Shown here: positions 13,907 through 23,744 of the stretch, piece by piece | How the letters are laid out: each line of letters opens with the position of its first letter | How positions within the stretch are numbered: the stretch's first letter is position 1 | Assembly: GCF_026210795.1 (NCBI RefSeq) | Contig: NC_089432.1 | Span: 1,364,001 to 1,428,000, forward strand | Reading direction: 5' to 3' | DNA: 64,000 nt | Source of the DNA: Rhizophagus irregularis | Lineage: Eukaryota > Glomeromycota > Glomeromycetes > Glomerales > Glomeraceae | Translations under genes and position numbers: made by a program | Notes under the pieces: model-generated | What the model was told of the DNA's origin: nothing | Database searches by the model: none | Seen by the model: only the letters and a program-made list of their open reading frames with translations

Positions 13907-14389
13907 ATGTCAGGACCTATTATACCAATAACAGTTACTGAAAATTCAAATAATGAGTGGACTAATTGGATTGAAGAAGCTATTGCGAAAGATTACTTAA
14001 AATATTACGAATATATACATTTTAGTAATATTGAAGAAATTGGTTCTGGAGGCTTTGCTTTCATTTTATTCCATTCCCATTTCATCTTTTTCGTTCCTTT
14101 ACACTACTCTTCGTTATTTTCATTTTTTTTCCATTCCCACTTCATCTTTTTCGTTCCTTTAATCTACCCTTCGTTATTTTCATTTCTTTTCCATTCCCAC
14201 TTCATCTTTTTCATTTCTTTACACTACCCTTTGTTCCCTTTCATTTTTTATTCCCCCTTTGCTCCATTTCGTTCCTCCTTCACTCCCCTTCGTTTCTTTC
14301 CTTCCCTTTCACTCTTCCTATTTTTTTTCATTCACCCTCATTCTTTTTTCCCTTTTCATTCACATATTCTCTTTTCTTTATCGTTGTGA
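13907..14389 (+). pseudogene. Truncated first exon of a kinase-Sel1 gene joined to a pyrimidine-rich repeat
   Basis: The first 50 residues (MSGPIIPITVTE... to EEIGSGGF) match the first exon of the intact paralogues at 16628 and 35754 almost residue for residue, down to the glycine-rich loop. At about 14057 the homology stops in the middle of the P-loop. The frame then runs into a C/T-rich repeat coding for F/H/S/P-rich junk until 14389. No catalytic domain, later exons or Sel1 array follow. It is a stub left by a rearrangement. The sequence just upstream keeps part of the family leader (AGCTTCAAACTT near 13860). Confidence 0.85.
14071..14250 (+). repeat. 60-bp pyrimidine-rich tandem repeat, three units
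   Basis: Units begin with CCATTCCCA(T/C)TTCATC at 14071, 14131 and 14191, exactly 60 bp apart, with a few substitutions. Sixty is a multiple of three, which is why the reading frame of the truncated kinase stays open. A more degenerate C/T-rich tract continues to about 14400. Confidence 0.9.
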
Positions 14390-14499
14390 CTCATTTTTTT
14401 TATCATTCCTATCAAAAAATTTAGTATTTTGGATAGTATGAGTTTGTTTTTTTCAATCAATAAATCATGTAATATATTAAAAATTAATAAATTGTTACA

Positions 14500-14764
14500 A
14501 ACTTTTAGTGCGAAAATATGTTTATTTACATATTTAAAAAATAAAATTACGTAACAAGATTTGCTATTAAATTTATTAAAATTTTTTGTGTAAAATTACT
14601 TGATTTTGGAAAATTATTCATGGGTGAAATTTTCACCTGGAGAGCAAATTAGCAAGATTCTTTTTTAAATAAAATAATCATGAACAAATCCCAATCACTT
14701 ATGTTTTGAACAATCTATCTGGTGGCGACAAAGTCGCCACACATCAACCTAATCTAGTTATAAA
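14500..14764 (+). repeat. Dispersed non-coding repeat, copy 1
   Basis: This segment matches the reverse complement of 29555-29800: shared blocks include GCGAAAATAT, TTTGCTATTA, AATAATCATGAACAAA, AATCACTTATGTTTT and AATCTATCTGGTGGCGAC, ending with CTAATCTAGTTATA. Near its right end lies a hairpin, GTGGCGAC-AAA-GTCGCCAC (14722-14740). No coding capacity is seen. Confidence 0.8.
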
Positions 14765-14817
14765 AATAAAATATCTTAAAATTAAACATCAAAAATAAAT
14801 AAATTTAAAAAAAGGAA

Positions 14818-15405
14818 TTAAAACCAGAGATCATCTTCGGATATATCTTGATTTTCATCTTGATTTTCATTATCAGTTGCAGTACCTGAGATAAGTTTAT
14901 ACCAAGCTTCAATGTTTTCATCATCAAATTTTATATTTCCTTCATCCATGCTCTCTTTAAACCATGAGTATAATTTTGTTTCTTCAAGTTTATGAGATTT
15001 TTCAATCCAATTTTTTATCAAATCAGAATCTCGATGAAAACATATATATAATGAGTCATTATATAGTAATTTGTTTAAGTAAGGATTATCAAGACTCTCA
15101 TAATCATGAATAAGTTCTTCTCTAAATAACAAAAGTCCAATATTACCATCTTCCTTTGCTTTATTAAATGTATCACTAAAATATTTTTATTTTATAAAAT
15201 AGAGTTAGGCAAATAAAATATTATATAATATTATATACAAATTATTAGATAATAATACTTACTTCATCAATGCAATGATCATATTTAATAAGACAAGAAT
15301 TAAAATAACATTTGCTATAAAAGCAAATAACTTTAATGGCCAATAATTGTAAACATTTAAATTGATTGTGTTCCAATAGTATGCGGAAAGTATAGTATCC
15401 GAGGG
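14818..15405 (-). pseudogene. C-terminal remnant of a TRP-like cation channel
   Basis: Two exons are readable: about 15405-15263 and 15175-14818 (TAA at 14818-14820), joined by a GT-AG intron in matching phase. The first encodes a pore-like stretch (SDTILSAYYWNT), then a hydrophobic helix rich in F, I, L and V that ends in LLNMIIALMND. The second continues DTFNKAKEDG and an acidic cytosolic tail ending EDDLWF. A hydrophobic S6-like helix followed by N-x-I-I-A-L-M-N-D is typical of TRP/ion-transport channels, a large family in these fungi. Upstream the frame dissolves into A-rich DNA, so the ankyrin/WD and S1-S5 parts are missing and the piece is probably dead. Confidence 0.72.
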
Positions 15406-16530
15406 AAAGAAAAAAGATAAAGAAATCGGTTTAAAAAAAGGAAAAAAAGGAATCTGAAAAAAAAAATAAGTACCGAAAAAATTCTGAAAAAAAAGGGACG
15501 ATAATTCAGTCCAAAAAGAGTGAAAAAAAATTAATACGGTCTAAAAAAAAAGATCGAAAAAAAATAATATAGGTCTTAAAAGACTAAAACAATAGGATTA
15601 TTTAATAAAAAAAAAATTTTCAGTTTGGGAAAAAAAGTTAAACGTAAATGGGAAAAGAATGAGAAAAAATAAGAAAAAAAAACTAAACCGAAAGAAGAAA
15701 AGGGAGAAAAATTTTTTTCCGTTTGAAAAAAATGAAATCAAAAAAGCTAAAAATATTTAAATTCCGATTAAGGTAAAATTTCATTAACTGAGATTGGATT
15801 AGTTGATTGGAATGCACACGGGACGAATAGTTTTTGACCATAAATAGATCAGGCGGAGGCATGTTCCAAACATCAGATAAATTTTAGATTTTTTAGTTAT
15901 ATAGATTTATCAAAAAATTTATTATAAATTTAATTACAAAATTATTAATATTGTTATGTATCTATATAGTTAAAAACAATCTCACTAAAAAAAAATTCGT
16001 TAATATCAAAAAAAAAATTTCATGCGAATTTATTAGTCAGAAACAATATCCATTGACTAAAAAAAATCTCTAAACATCGAAAAAACCTTAGGATATAGTT
16101 CTAATCTGATTATAGTCTTGACCAAAACCAAAAAAGAATAAACAATATTTTTTGGGTTATAAAAAATTCCAAAATTTTGATAAATTCCGATTAAAAAAAA
16201 ATAAAAAAATCCCCTAAAAAAAAATCCAATAAAAATAAAACAAAAAAATAAATTTTGATTAAGTTAACCAAAAGAAAGAATAATAATAAAAAGAGAGATA
16301 AAAAAATTAATAAAAAAAAAAGACCAAAAAGGTAGTTTTGGTCTTCACGGTAAAAACTGAAAAAATAAAAAAAAATATTATAGAAATGGTTAGTCGTGAT
16401 AATTAAGAAGAGCAGAATGACCGCAAATAAAATGCAATTAATAAGAAAAATTATACCTTTTTTTGTTAGTATTAATATCAGAATAAAAAAAAATCCAGGA
16501 GATAGATGATCTACAGACTACTATTCATGC
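15406..16530. other. A-rich low-complexity spacer
   Basis: Long runs of A separated by short GAC/GTC/CGG words dominate 15406-15730 and 16080-16380. No gene, RNA or clear repeat period is seen. The stretch separates the ion-channel remnant from the kinase-Sel1 leader. Confidence 0.6.
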
Positions 16531-16627
16531 ACGATTACGTATTGGTAATACCAAAAGCCATTCAGCTTCAAACTTAAATTAAACTTAAATTAATTTCTAT
16601 AATAAAAATTTTCTACAAATTCAAACA
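16530..16627 (+). promoter_or_regulatory. Conserved leader of the kinase-Sel1 gene with TTGGTAATACCAA palindrome
   Basis: About 95 bp upstream of the ATG are nearly identical to the leader of the inverted paralogue (35755-35860). They share GCACGATTACGT, a near-palindrome TTGGTAATACCAA (16542-16554), a doubled AAACTTAAATT and CTATAATAAAAA. The palindrome sits 73-74 bp from the ATG in both genes. It may be the core promoter or simply part of the duplicated block. Confidence 0.6.
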
Positions 16628-19600
16628 ATGTCAGGACCTATTATACCAATAACTGTCACTGAAGATTCAAATAATGAATGGACTAATTGGCTTGAAGAAG
16701 CTATTGCAAAAAATTATTTTAAATATTATGAATATAATCATTTTAATAATATTGAAGAAATTGGTTCTGGAAGTTTCGGAAAAGTCTACCGTGCTAAGTG
16801 GAAAAGTTCTCATAGTTATTTAGCGTTGAAAACTTTTTTTAATTTCAATAATATCACAACTAAAGAAGTTGTTAATGAGGTAATAAACAATATAATATGT
16901 ATACCATATATCTCTTCTTTATTATGACTTTTAATTAAAAATTTACTTACGAATTAGCTTAGACTTCAGCGCGAAGTGGATTTCCATGAAAATATTATTC
17001 GTTTCTTTGGCATTACAACACGTATGATGATAAATTTTATAATAATAATGATATTAAATTTCATAAATTTAAAATAATTTTTTTTTTTAATAAGAAAATC
17101 AAAATGATAGCTCCATAAAATATTGGTTAATAATGGAATACGCTGATAGTGGTACTCTTCAAGAGTATTTGAAAGAACATTTTCATAATCTTACTTGGAA
17201 CAATAAACTTAACCTAGCATTTCAGCTAGCTCATGCTGTATTATGCTTACACGATGAAGGAATCGTTCATCGTGATCTGGTAATTCATTTACATTTTATT
17301 ATTTAATATTATATTGTACAGTACATATTAATTAATCGATTTATTAATATACTTTATATTAAATAGCACTCTAAAAATGTATTAATCCATCAAAATGTCA
17401 TAAAGTTGGCTGATTTTGGTTTATCAAAAAGGATTGATGAAGCATATAAATCACGATCGGACTTATTTGGTGTAGTTCCATATATTGATCCAAAAAAATT
17501 CAGTTTTCAACAATATTCTTTAAATAAAAAGAGTGATATTTATAGCATTGGTGTACTTCTTTGGGAAATATCAAGTGGTCAGCCGCCCTTTAAGGGAATG
17601 TCATCTTATAGTTTAATTATACAAATTTCACAAGGACTTAGAGAAACGCCACTTCCTGACACACCTACTGCTTACATTAATCTTTATACTGGTAAATAGC
17701 ATGATTTGATTGTTATGAAGATATCATTATTTAATCTAATATAACCAACTTTTTTTTTAGAATGTTGGAATTATGAGCCAGACAATCGTCCAACTATCAT
17801 TCAGGTAGTTGATAAATTAAAAGCATTAAAAATTAGTCAGACTAATATTAATTTTAATATAGTGGTTGACGAGATAGTTGTTCTTTATGAAAAAGAAAAT
17901 AATAAAGTGTTTAAACAGAATAATCTTAATTATCTTAATGATAGTTATAATATGACATTACAAGAATTTTATAATTGGTTATTGAGTGATCAAAATAATT
18001 CCAATTCTATTCTTTTACTTGGAGTGTTTAATCATTTAGGAATTGGAATTAGTATTGACAATAATAAGGCATTTGAATTGTATCAAAAATCAGCAAATTT
18101 AGGAAATGCAAATGGAATAAATAATTTAGGACATTGTTATGAAAAGGGAGTTGGAACTAACATTGACAATAATAAGGCATTTGAATTGTATCAAAAATCA
18201 GCAAATTTAGGAAATGCAAATGGAATAAATAATTTAGGATATTGTTCTAAAAATGGAATTGGAACTGATATCAATGAAAAAATGGCATTTGAATTATATC
18301 AAAAGGCTGCAAATTTAGGGAATGTAGCTGGAATAAATAATTTAGGACATTGTTATAAAAAGGGAGTTGGAACTAACATTGACAATAATAAGGCATTTGA
18401 ATTGTATCAAAAATCAGCAAATTTAGGAAATGCAAATGGAATAAATAGTTTAGGATATTGTTATGAAAAGGGAATTGGAACTGATATTGACAATAATAAG
18501 GCATTTGAATTGTATCAAAAATCAGCAAATTTAGGAAATGCAAATGGAATAAATAATTTAGGACATTGTTATGAAAAGGGAGTTGGAACTAACATTGACA
18601 ATAATAAGGCATTTGAATTGTATCAAATATCAGCAAATTTAGGAAATGCAAATGGAATAAATAATTTAGGATATTGTTCTAAAAATGGAATTGGAACTGA
18701 TATCAATGAAAAAATGGCATTTGAATTATATCAAAAGGCTGCAAATTTAGGGAATGTAGCTGGAATAAATAACTTAGGACATTGTTATGAAAAGGGAGTT
18801 GGAACTAACATTGACAATAATAAGGCATTTGAATTGTATCAAAAATCAGCAAATTTAGGAAATGCAAATGGAATAAATAGTTTAGGATATTGTTATGAAA
18901 AGGGAATTGGAACTGATATTGACAATAATAAGGCATTTGAATTGTATCAAAAATCTGCAAATTTAGGGAATGTAGCTGGAATAAATAATTTAGGAGATTG
19001 TTATGAAAAGGGAGTTGGAACTGACATTGACAATAATAAGGCATTTGAATTATATCAAAAGGCTGCAAGTTTAGGGGATGTAGGCGGAATAAGTAATTTA
19101 GGAGATTGTTATGAAAGGGGAATTGGAACTAGCATTGACAATAATAAGGCATTCGAATTGTATCAAAAGGTAGTAAATTTAGGGGATGTAATTGGAATAA
19201 ATAATTTAGGACATTGTTATGAAAAGGGAGTTGGAACTAACATTGACAATAATAAGGCATTTGAATTGTATCAAAAATCAGCAAATTTAGGAAATGCAAA
19301 TGGAATAAATAGTTTAGGACATTGTTATGAAAAGGGAATTGGAACTGATATTGACAATAATAAGGCATTCGAATTGTATCAAAAATCAGCAAATTTAGGG
19401 AATGTAGCTGGAATAAATAAATTAGGAGGTTGTTATGAAAAGGGAGTTGGAACTAACATTGACAATAATAAGGCATTTGAATTATATCAAAAATCAGCAA
19501 ATTTAGGGAATAAAACTGGAATAAATAATTTAGGATACTGTTATGAAAAGGGAGTTGGAACTAACATTGACAATAATAAGGCATTTGAATTATATCAAAA

Positions 19601-20207
19601 ATCAGCAAATTTAGGGAATGTAGCTGGAATAAATAAATTAGGAGGTTGTTATGAAAAGGGAGTTGGAACTAACATTGACAATAATAAGGCATTTGAATTA
19701 TATCAAAAATCAGCAAATTTAGGGAATAAAACTGGAATAAATAATTTAGGATACTGTTATGAAAAGGGAGTTGGAACTAACATTGACAATAATAAGGCAT
19801 TCGAATTGTATCAAAAATCAGCAAATTTAGGGAATGTAGCTGGAATAAATAAATTAGGAGATTGTTATGAAAGGGGAGTTGGAACTAACATTGACAATAA
19901 TAAGGCATTTGAATTATATCAAAAGGCTGCAAATTTAGAAAGTCCAAGTGGATTAAATAATTTAGGATATTGTTATTCTGACGGAATTGGAACTAGCATT
20001 GATTACCAAAAGGCATTTAAATTATTTCAAAAGGCAGCGAATTTAGGATATAAATCTGCTCAATGTAATGTTGCTACAATGTATGAAAATGGTTTAGGAA
20101 TTGTTAAAAGCATAGATATAGCGATTTATTGGTATAAAAAATCTGCTGAACAAGGAGATCAAGATGCTCAGAATCAACTAGAAAAGCTATTAAAGAATAA
20201 AGAATAA
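16628..20207 (+). CDS. Protein kinase with 19-unit Sel1-repeat array (5 exons)
   Basis: Exons 16628-16879, 16958-17021, 17095-17279, 17367-17691, 17761-20207; 3,273 nt, 1,090 residues, GT-AG introns and consistent phases. Kinase: GSGSFGKVY (46-54), ALK lysine 68, HRD (164-166), DFG (183-185), with YIDPKK in place of APE, as in this fungal family. About residue 370 onward are 19 Sel1-like units of 36 residues (AFELYQKSANLGN...INNLGHCYEKGVGT), then a cap (IYWYKKSAEQGDQDAQNQ). Sel1 units form TPR-like solenoids that hold partner proteins; the combination suggests a scaffolded signalling kinase, with partners unknown. Sequence and leader show an inverted duplicate at 33256-35754 with only about half as many repeats. 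Confidence 0.92.
18055..20050 (+). repeat. 108-bp Sel1 tandem array with higher-order duplications
   Basis: Nineteen 108-bp units. A block of about four units beginning near 18162 recurs at 18594 (offset 432 bp) with almost no nucleotide change. A two-unit block near 19390-19600 is repeated directly after itself (offset 216 bp). This points to recent in-frame unequal exchange. Confidence 0.92.
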
Positions 20208-21915
20208 TTCATTTAAGGTAATTTAAAAACTTTTTTTATTTGATTCTTTAAATATTATTTTATATCATTAATTCTTCATTTAATTTTTTTTATAATAAAC
20301 TATATTGACTTTGTAAAGATATAATATATATACTATGAAATATTTAGTTGTAAATTCTCATTTTATGAGTTACCAAATTTGTACTCCCAAAATGTCTTTG
20401 ATCAATATTTAGAATTAATTTAAAAGATATTCTAACGTGCTCATGAATATTTAATACTATATTATAATGCTTAAGAGATATTCTATAGTTTTTTTGCATT
20501 TGAATAACCAGTTTTGTTTATTTTTTTAATTATAATTTTTTTACTAAGTTATGATTTCTAGTACAATACTGACGACCATAATATTTAAAATTGACAAATA
20601 AAGTTTCAAGAAATCTGTGAATAAGCAGTAAAATGAAATATTATAAAGAAAGTGATATATTAAAATTGTGATAATTTTCACGCTTTGAATCCTAACCTAT
20701 GTCCTACCTAATCTAACGTTAATTCTAATTCCATAACATGTACAATATTGTGTAAAATAAGTAATTTCTTTATTATTAATTTAAATTTATTGGTCACAAC
20801 GATTAATAAAAAAATGTATTCGAATAATTAAAATAGTTTGTATTTCAAAATTAATAATAAATCTTTCAATAACACCAAATAAAGTTTACTTAAGTTGTAT
20901 GTTTATTTTTTCGTCGATTGTAATTGAATAAATATACTGTAAATATAATATTCACGAGAGTAGTTTATTAGTAAATAGAAGAGAAATCAGAGCGCAATTT
21001 ATCTTTTATAAAATAAACTTTACAATAAAAAGCAAGACGTAATACATCAAAGAAATAATAAAAGGAAAAAGGAAAAGTCCTATGAAAAGTAAAGAAAAGA
21101 GTAAATTAGTAAGCTCGTTAATATGTAAAAGTAAATATTGAACCAGCCGTTTTGATCAAAAGTCTAGGATTAAACCCTAGATTTATCAGGGACAAAATAT
21201 AAATCAGATATGAAATTAATTAATCCATGTTTTATCTGGTCCATGCACTGTTGATTGCCAAAAATTTACACATTATTATAAAAATTAGTCCGCGTTATGT
21301 TAAATTATATGCTCAAAAAACATCCGTATAAATAATGAATCGTGTAACATGAAACATTATTATAATGGAATTGTAATAGTCACTGATATTTACAATTTAT
21401 AAATATTTATTTTAATGGATAATTTGTAATAAATAAGAAAATATATAATATAGTAACAAAAATAGTATATCAAGCCTTAATATCCTTTTTTAATAATATC
21501 AGATATAGATTTAATCTGATTTACTAATTATTGCTAGAGCTCCGAATCAGGTCAAACGGCTGTCGAGGTCATGTGCACGTTCCGATGGCCAATCTATGAA
21601 AATGTTTGTGACTACCGATTGTGATAAGAATTTTTTTCGAATTTAAGACAAAACCGAAGAGAGCAAATAAAAAATAATTAGAAAAAAATCCGTTTTTTAA
21701 AAATTCGATGGTGACTTTCCGGTTCTTTTAAGACCTTATTTTTAATAATATTTTTTTCGGTTTTTTAAACCAGATTTTCAATAAATTTAATTTTTTTCTT
21801 ATTTCTTTTGTTTTTGTTCTTTTCCCTTTTAGGTTTGGATCGGTGATCGAATTGATGTTGCTATGGTGAGCGCCTTTTTTTTTATTTTCTTTTTCCCTAA
21901 ACTTTTTTACCTTTC
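20208..21915. other. Spacer; first 540 bp belong to the inverted duplication
   Basis: 20215-20740 is homologous, in reverse, to 32790-33250 downstream of the paralogue, for example AATACTGACGA and AGAAATCTGTGAATAAGCAG. Beyond that the DNA is A+T-rich. At 21834-21850 and 21919-21936 a TTGGATCGGTGATCG motif occurs twice, each after a polypyrimidine-AG. I see no gene. Confidence 0.6.
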
Positions 21916-21964
21916 AGGTTGGATCGGTGATCGGATCAAAATGAATACATATATGTATTCTTTT

Positions 21965-22803
21965 TTATTTGAACAAGTTTTCAATCAAATTATTTATTAT
22001 TATGACCCAACATTTTTTTATAATTTAATGGCCAAAATCTCCAGAGAAAGTATTCAAGTTATTTGATTTCACTTCACTTCCTAAAAAATCATTAGTTTCA
22101 ACTTATTAAAAGGGATGATTTACAGATGAAAGAAGTCTTAGTTTGGGAATATTTATTAAAATAAATGGTTTTATTGCAAAATCCAACTCTTATTTCAGAT
22201 CCTAATACTTGGTCAGATAATGATTTAAACAATGGAAAATACTTTGCAATATTGTTCACTTTTGATCTAAGAATTCTTAAAAAAATGTTCGTCCTTATAA
22301 GAAACTAAAAAAAACAACTTAATGGAGATTTATTAAATTCTCATTTAAATCCTGACAGTAAACCAGTAGTAAACCATCTGATAACATTTTACTTCTTAAG
22401 AGCTGTTAAAAATTATGAGAATATTGATTCGAAAATTGTATTGTTTCAGTTATTTCAAGATGAATTAATAGGACAGATAATAATAAATTTGCTCATTTAA
22501 GAGAATTAGTATAAATTTTTATTATTATTAAAAGGAAGTCGAGATGGATTTACCCCTATAAATTATGTGATGATAGACTGTTACTATTACGTTTATTAAA
22601 GTAAGAAATTCTTGGTGGTTATAATTCTTCAACATGGTTTACTACTACTTTATATGCACATATACTGTTTAAAGATTGTTTTATATTTTCTTTCAAAAAC
22701 CAGAATAATTAGGTATTTGTTATGTAAAAGATGTAAATATGCAGTATATTCAAAACAATAGATTTCGTTTTGGTGACGATCTTGCTATTTATGCTTCTAC
22801 GCC
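21965..22803 (+). pseudogene. Decayed BTB/BACK-TLDc gene 1
   Basis: Fragments in successive frames match the plan of the large BTB-BACK-TLDc family of Rhizophagus. In order: FEQVFNQIIYYYDP (near 21970), then KRDDLQMKEVLVWEYLLK (near 22110), the marker of the BACK region; LQNPTLISDPNTWSDNDL (near 22175); LNSHLNPDSKP; KGSRDGFTP, the start of the TLDc domain (near 22530); EILGGYNSSTW (near 22608); FIFSFKNQNN; and FGDDLAIYAS at the end. At least four stops and several frameshifts interrupt it, and the N-terminal BTB is not recognisable. It is a pseudogene beyond reasonable doubt. Confidence 0.82.
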
Positions 22804-23569
22804 TTAGAGATGGATACAAATATTAAGATGCGATTTATTATCATTCCTTTCTTGATAATGCCAATGAATCGAAATTTCATTACTATCTCTAGAATCTGAC
22901 TGGCACTATAGTATGGCCCCGAAAAAATACACAAAAACTCACAAATGAAAAAGAGATGAGATTGTGAGATAATATAAATATTTTGCAACAGCATTAGTAT
23001 TAGTCATATTAATAAAACATTTTGTGGTGAATGTAGTTGAAATAATTCATAAAATTTTCTTAACAATAGAGGCTAAGATATATCTTTCAGGTTAGTATAA
23101 AAATAAACCAATATAATAATTAATTATTGTTTATTAGATAAAACAAGAAATAAATTATTTTAAACTTTCTCATTTATTCGTATTTATTTTGATTTATTTT
23201 TGGACACATGGTAATAAGAGGAACAAGGAATGAACGTAGGATTCTCTACCAAATTTTAAATTCTGTTTGTTTTTAACGTGTTAGTTGGTTTACTTTAACT
23301 TAACATATTTAATATAGAAGATTAAATTTTTTTAATTTTGCATCTATAAAAATTTGAATTCTGTAACGTGTAGCATGTCTCCGTTATTGGCTATATCACG
23401 ATTTTTCGCTAAAATGGTCTAATATGGTCATTTTTATTGACGATATCATAATTTTATCGCTAAAATTATGATAAGTTAGTAAATTTAAATAAATTAATAT
23501 TTGCTCATGTACAGCCTATTTTCAGAATATTATTTGTGTGTACAATTCACTAGTAAACGGTTTGAGTTC

Positions 23570-23604
23570 ATTGATCTCGGTGCGAAGCAACGGGTGTTGC
23601 TAGT
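23570..23604 (+). mobile_element. Helitron-like 3' terminus
   Basis: CTCGGTGC-GAA-GCAACGGG (23576-23594) can form an 8-bp stem with one mismatch and a GAA loop. Five bases later comes CTAG (23600-23603) followed by T. A GAA-loop hairpin a few bases before CTRR with insertion before T is the classical Helitron 3' end. The 5' TC end and any Rep/helicase gene are not identified, so the element would be non-autonomous or truncated. Confidence 0.6.
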
Positions 23605-23744
23605 ACTTTACAGAAACTTCAAGATCGTAGCGATGGCTTAATGCAGTAACTGCATATGTAATTTCTTTACGATGGTCACTGTGTATTTATAACGCAGTTA
23701 CTGCGCATTAAGCCATCGCTACGATCTTGAAGTTTCTGTAAAGT
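23605..23744. repeat. Long near-perfect inverted repeat (hairpin)
   Basis: Arm 23605-23653 (starts ACTTTACAGAAACTTCAAGA) is the reverse complement of 23694-23744 except for a two-base indel; the spacer is 40 bp. The arms contain ATCGTAGCGATGGCTTAATG. The hairpin starts directly at the base after the Helitron-like CTAG. It may be a foldback MITE or an arm of a larger element. Confidence 0.93.
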
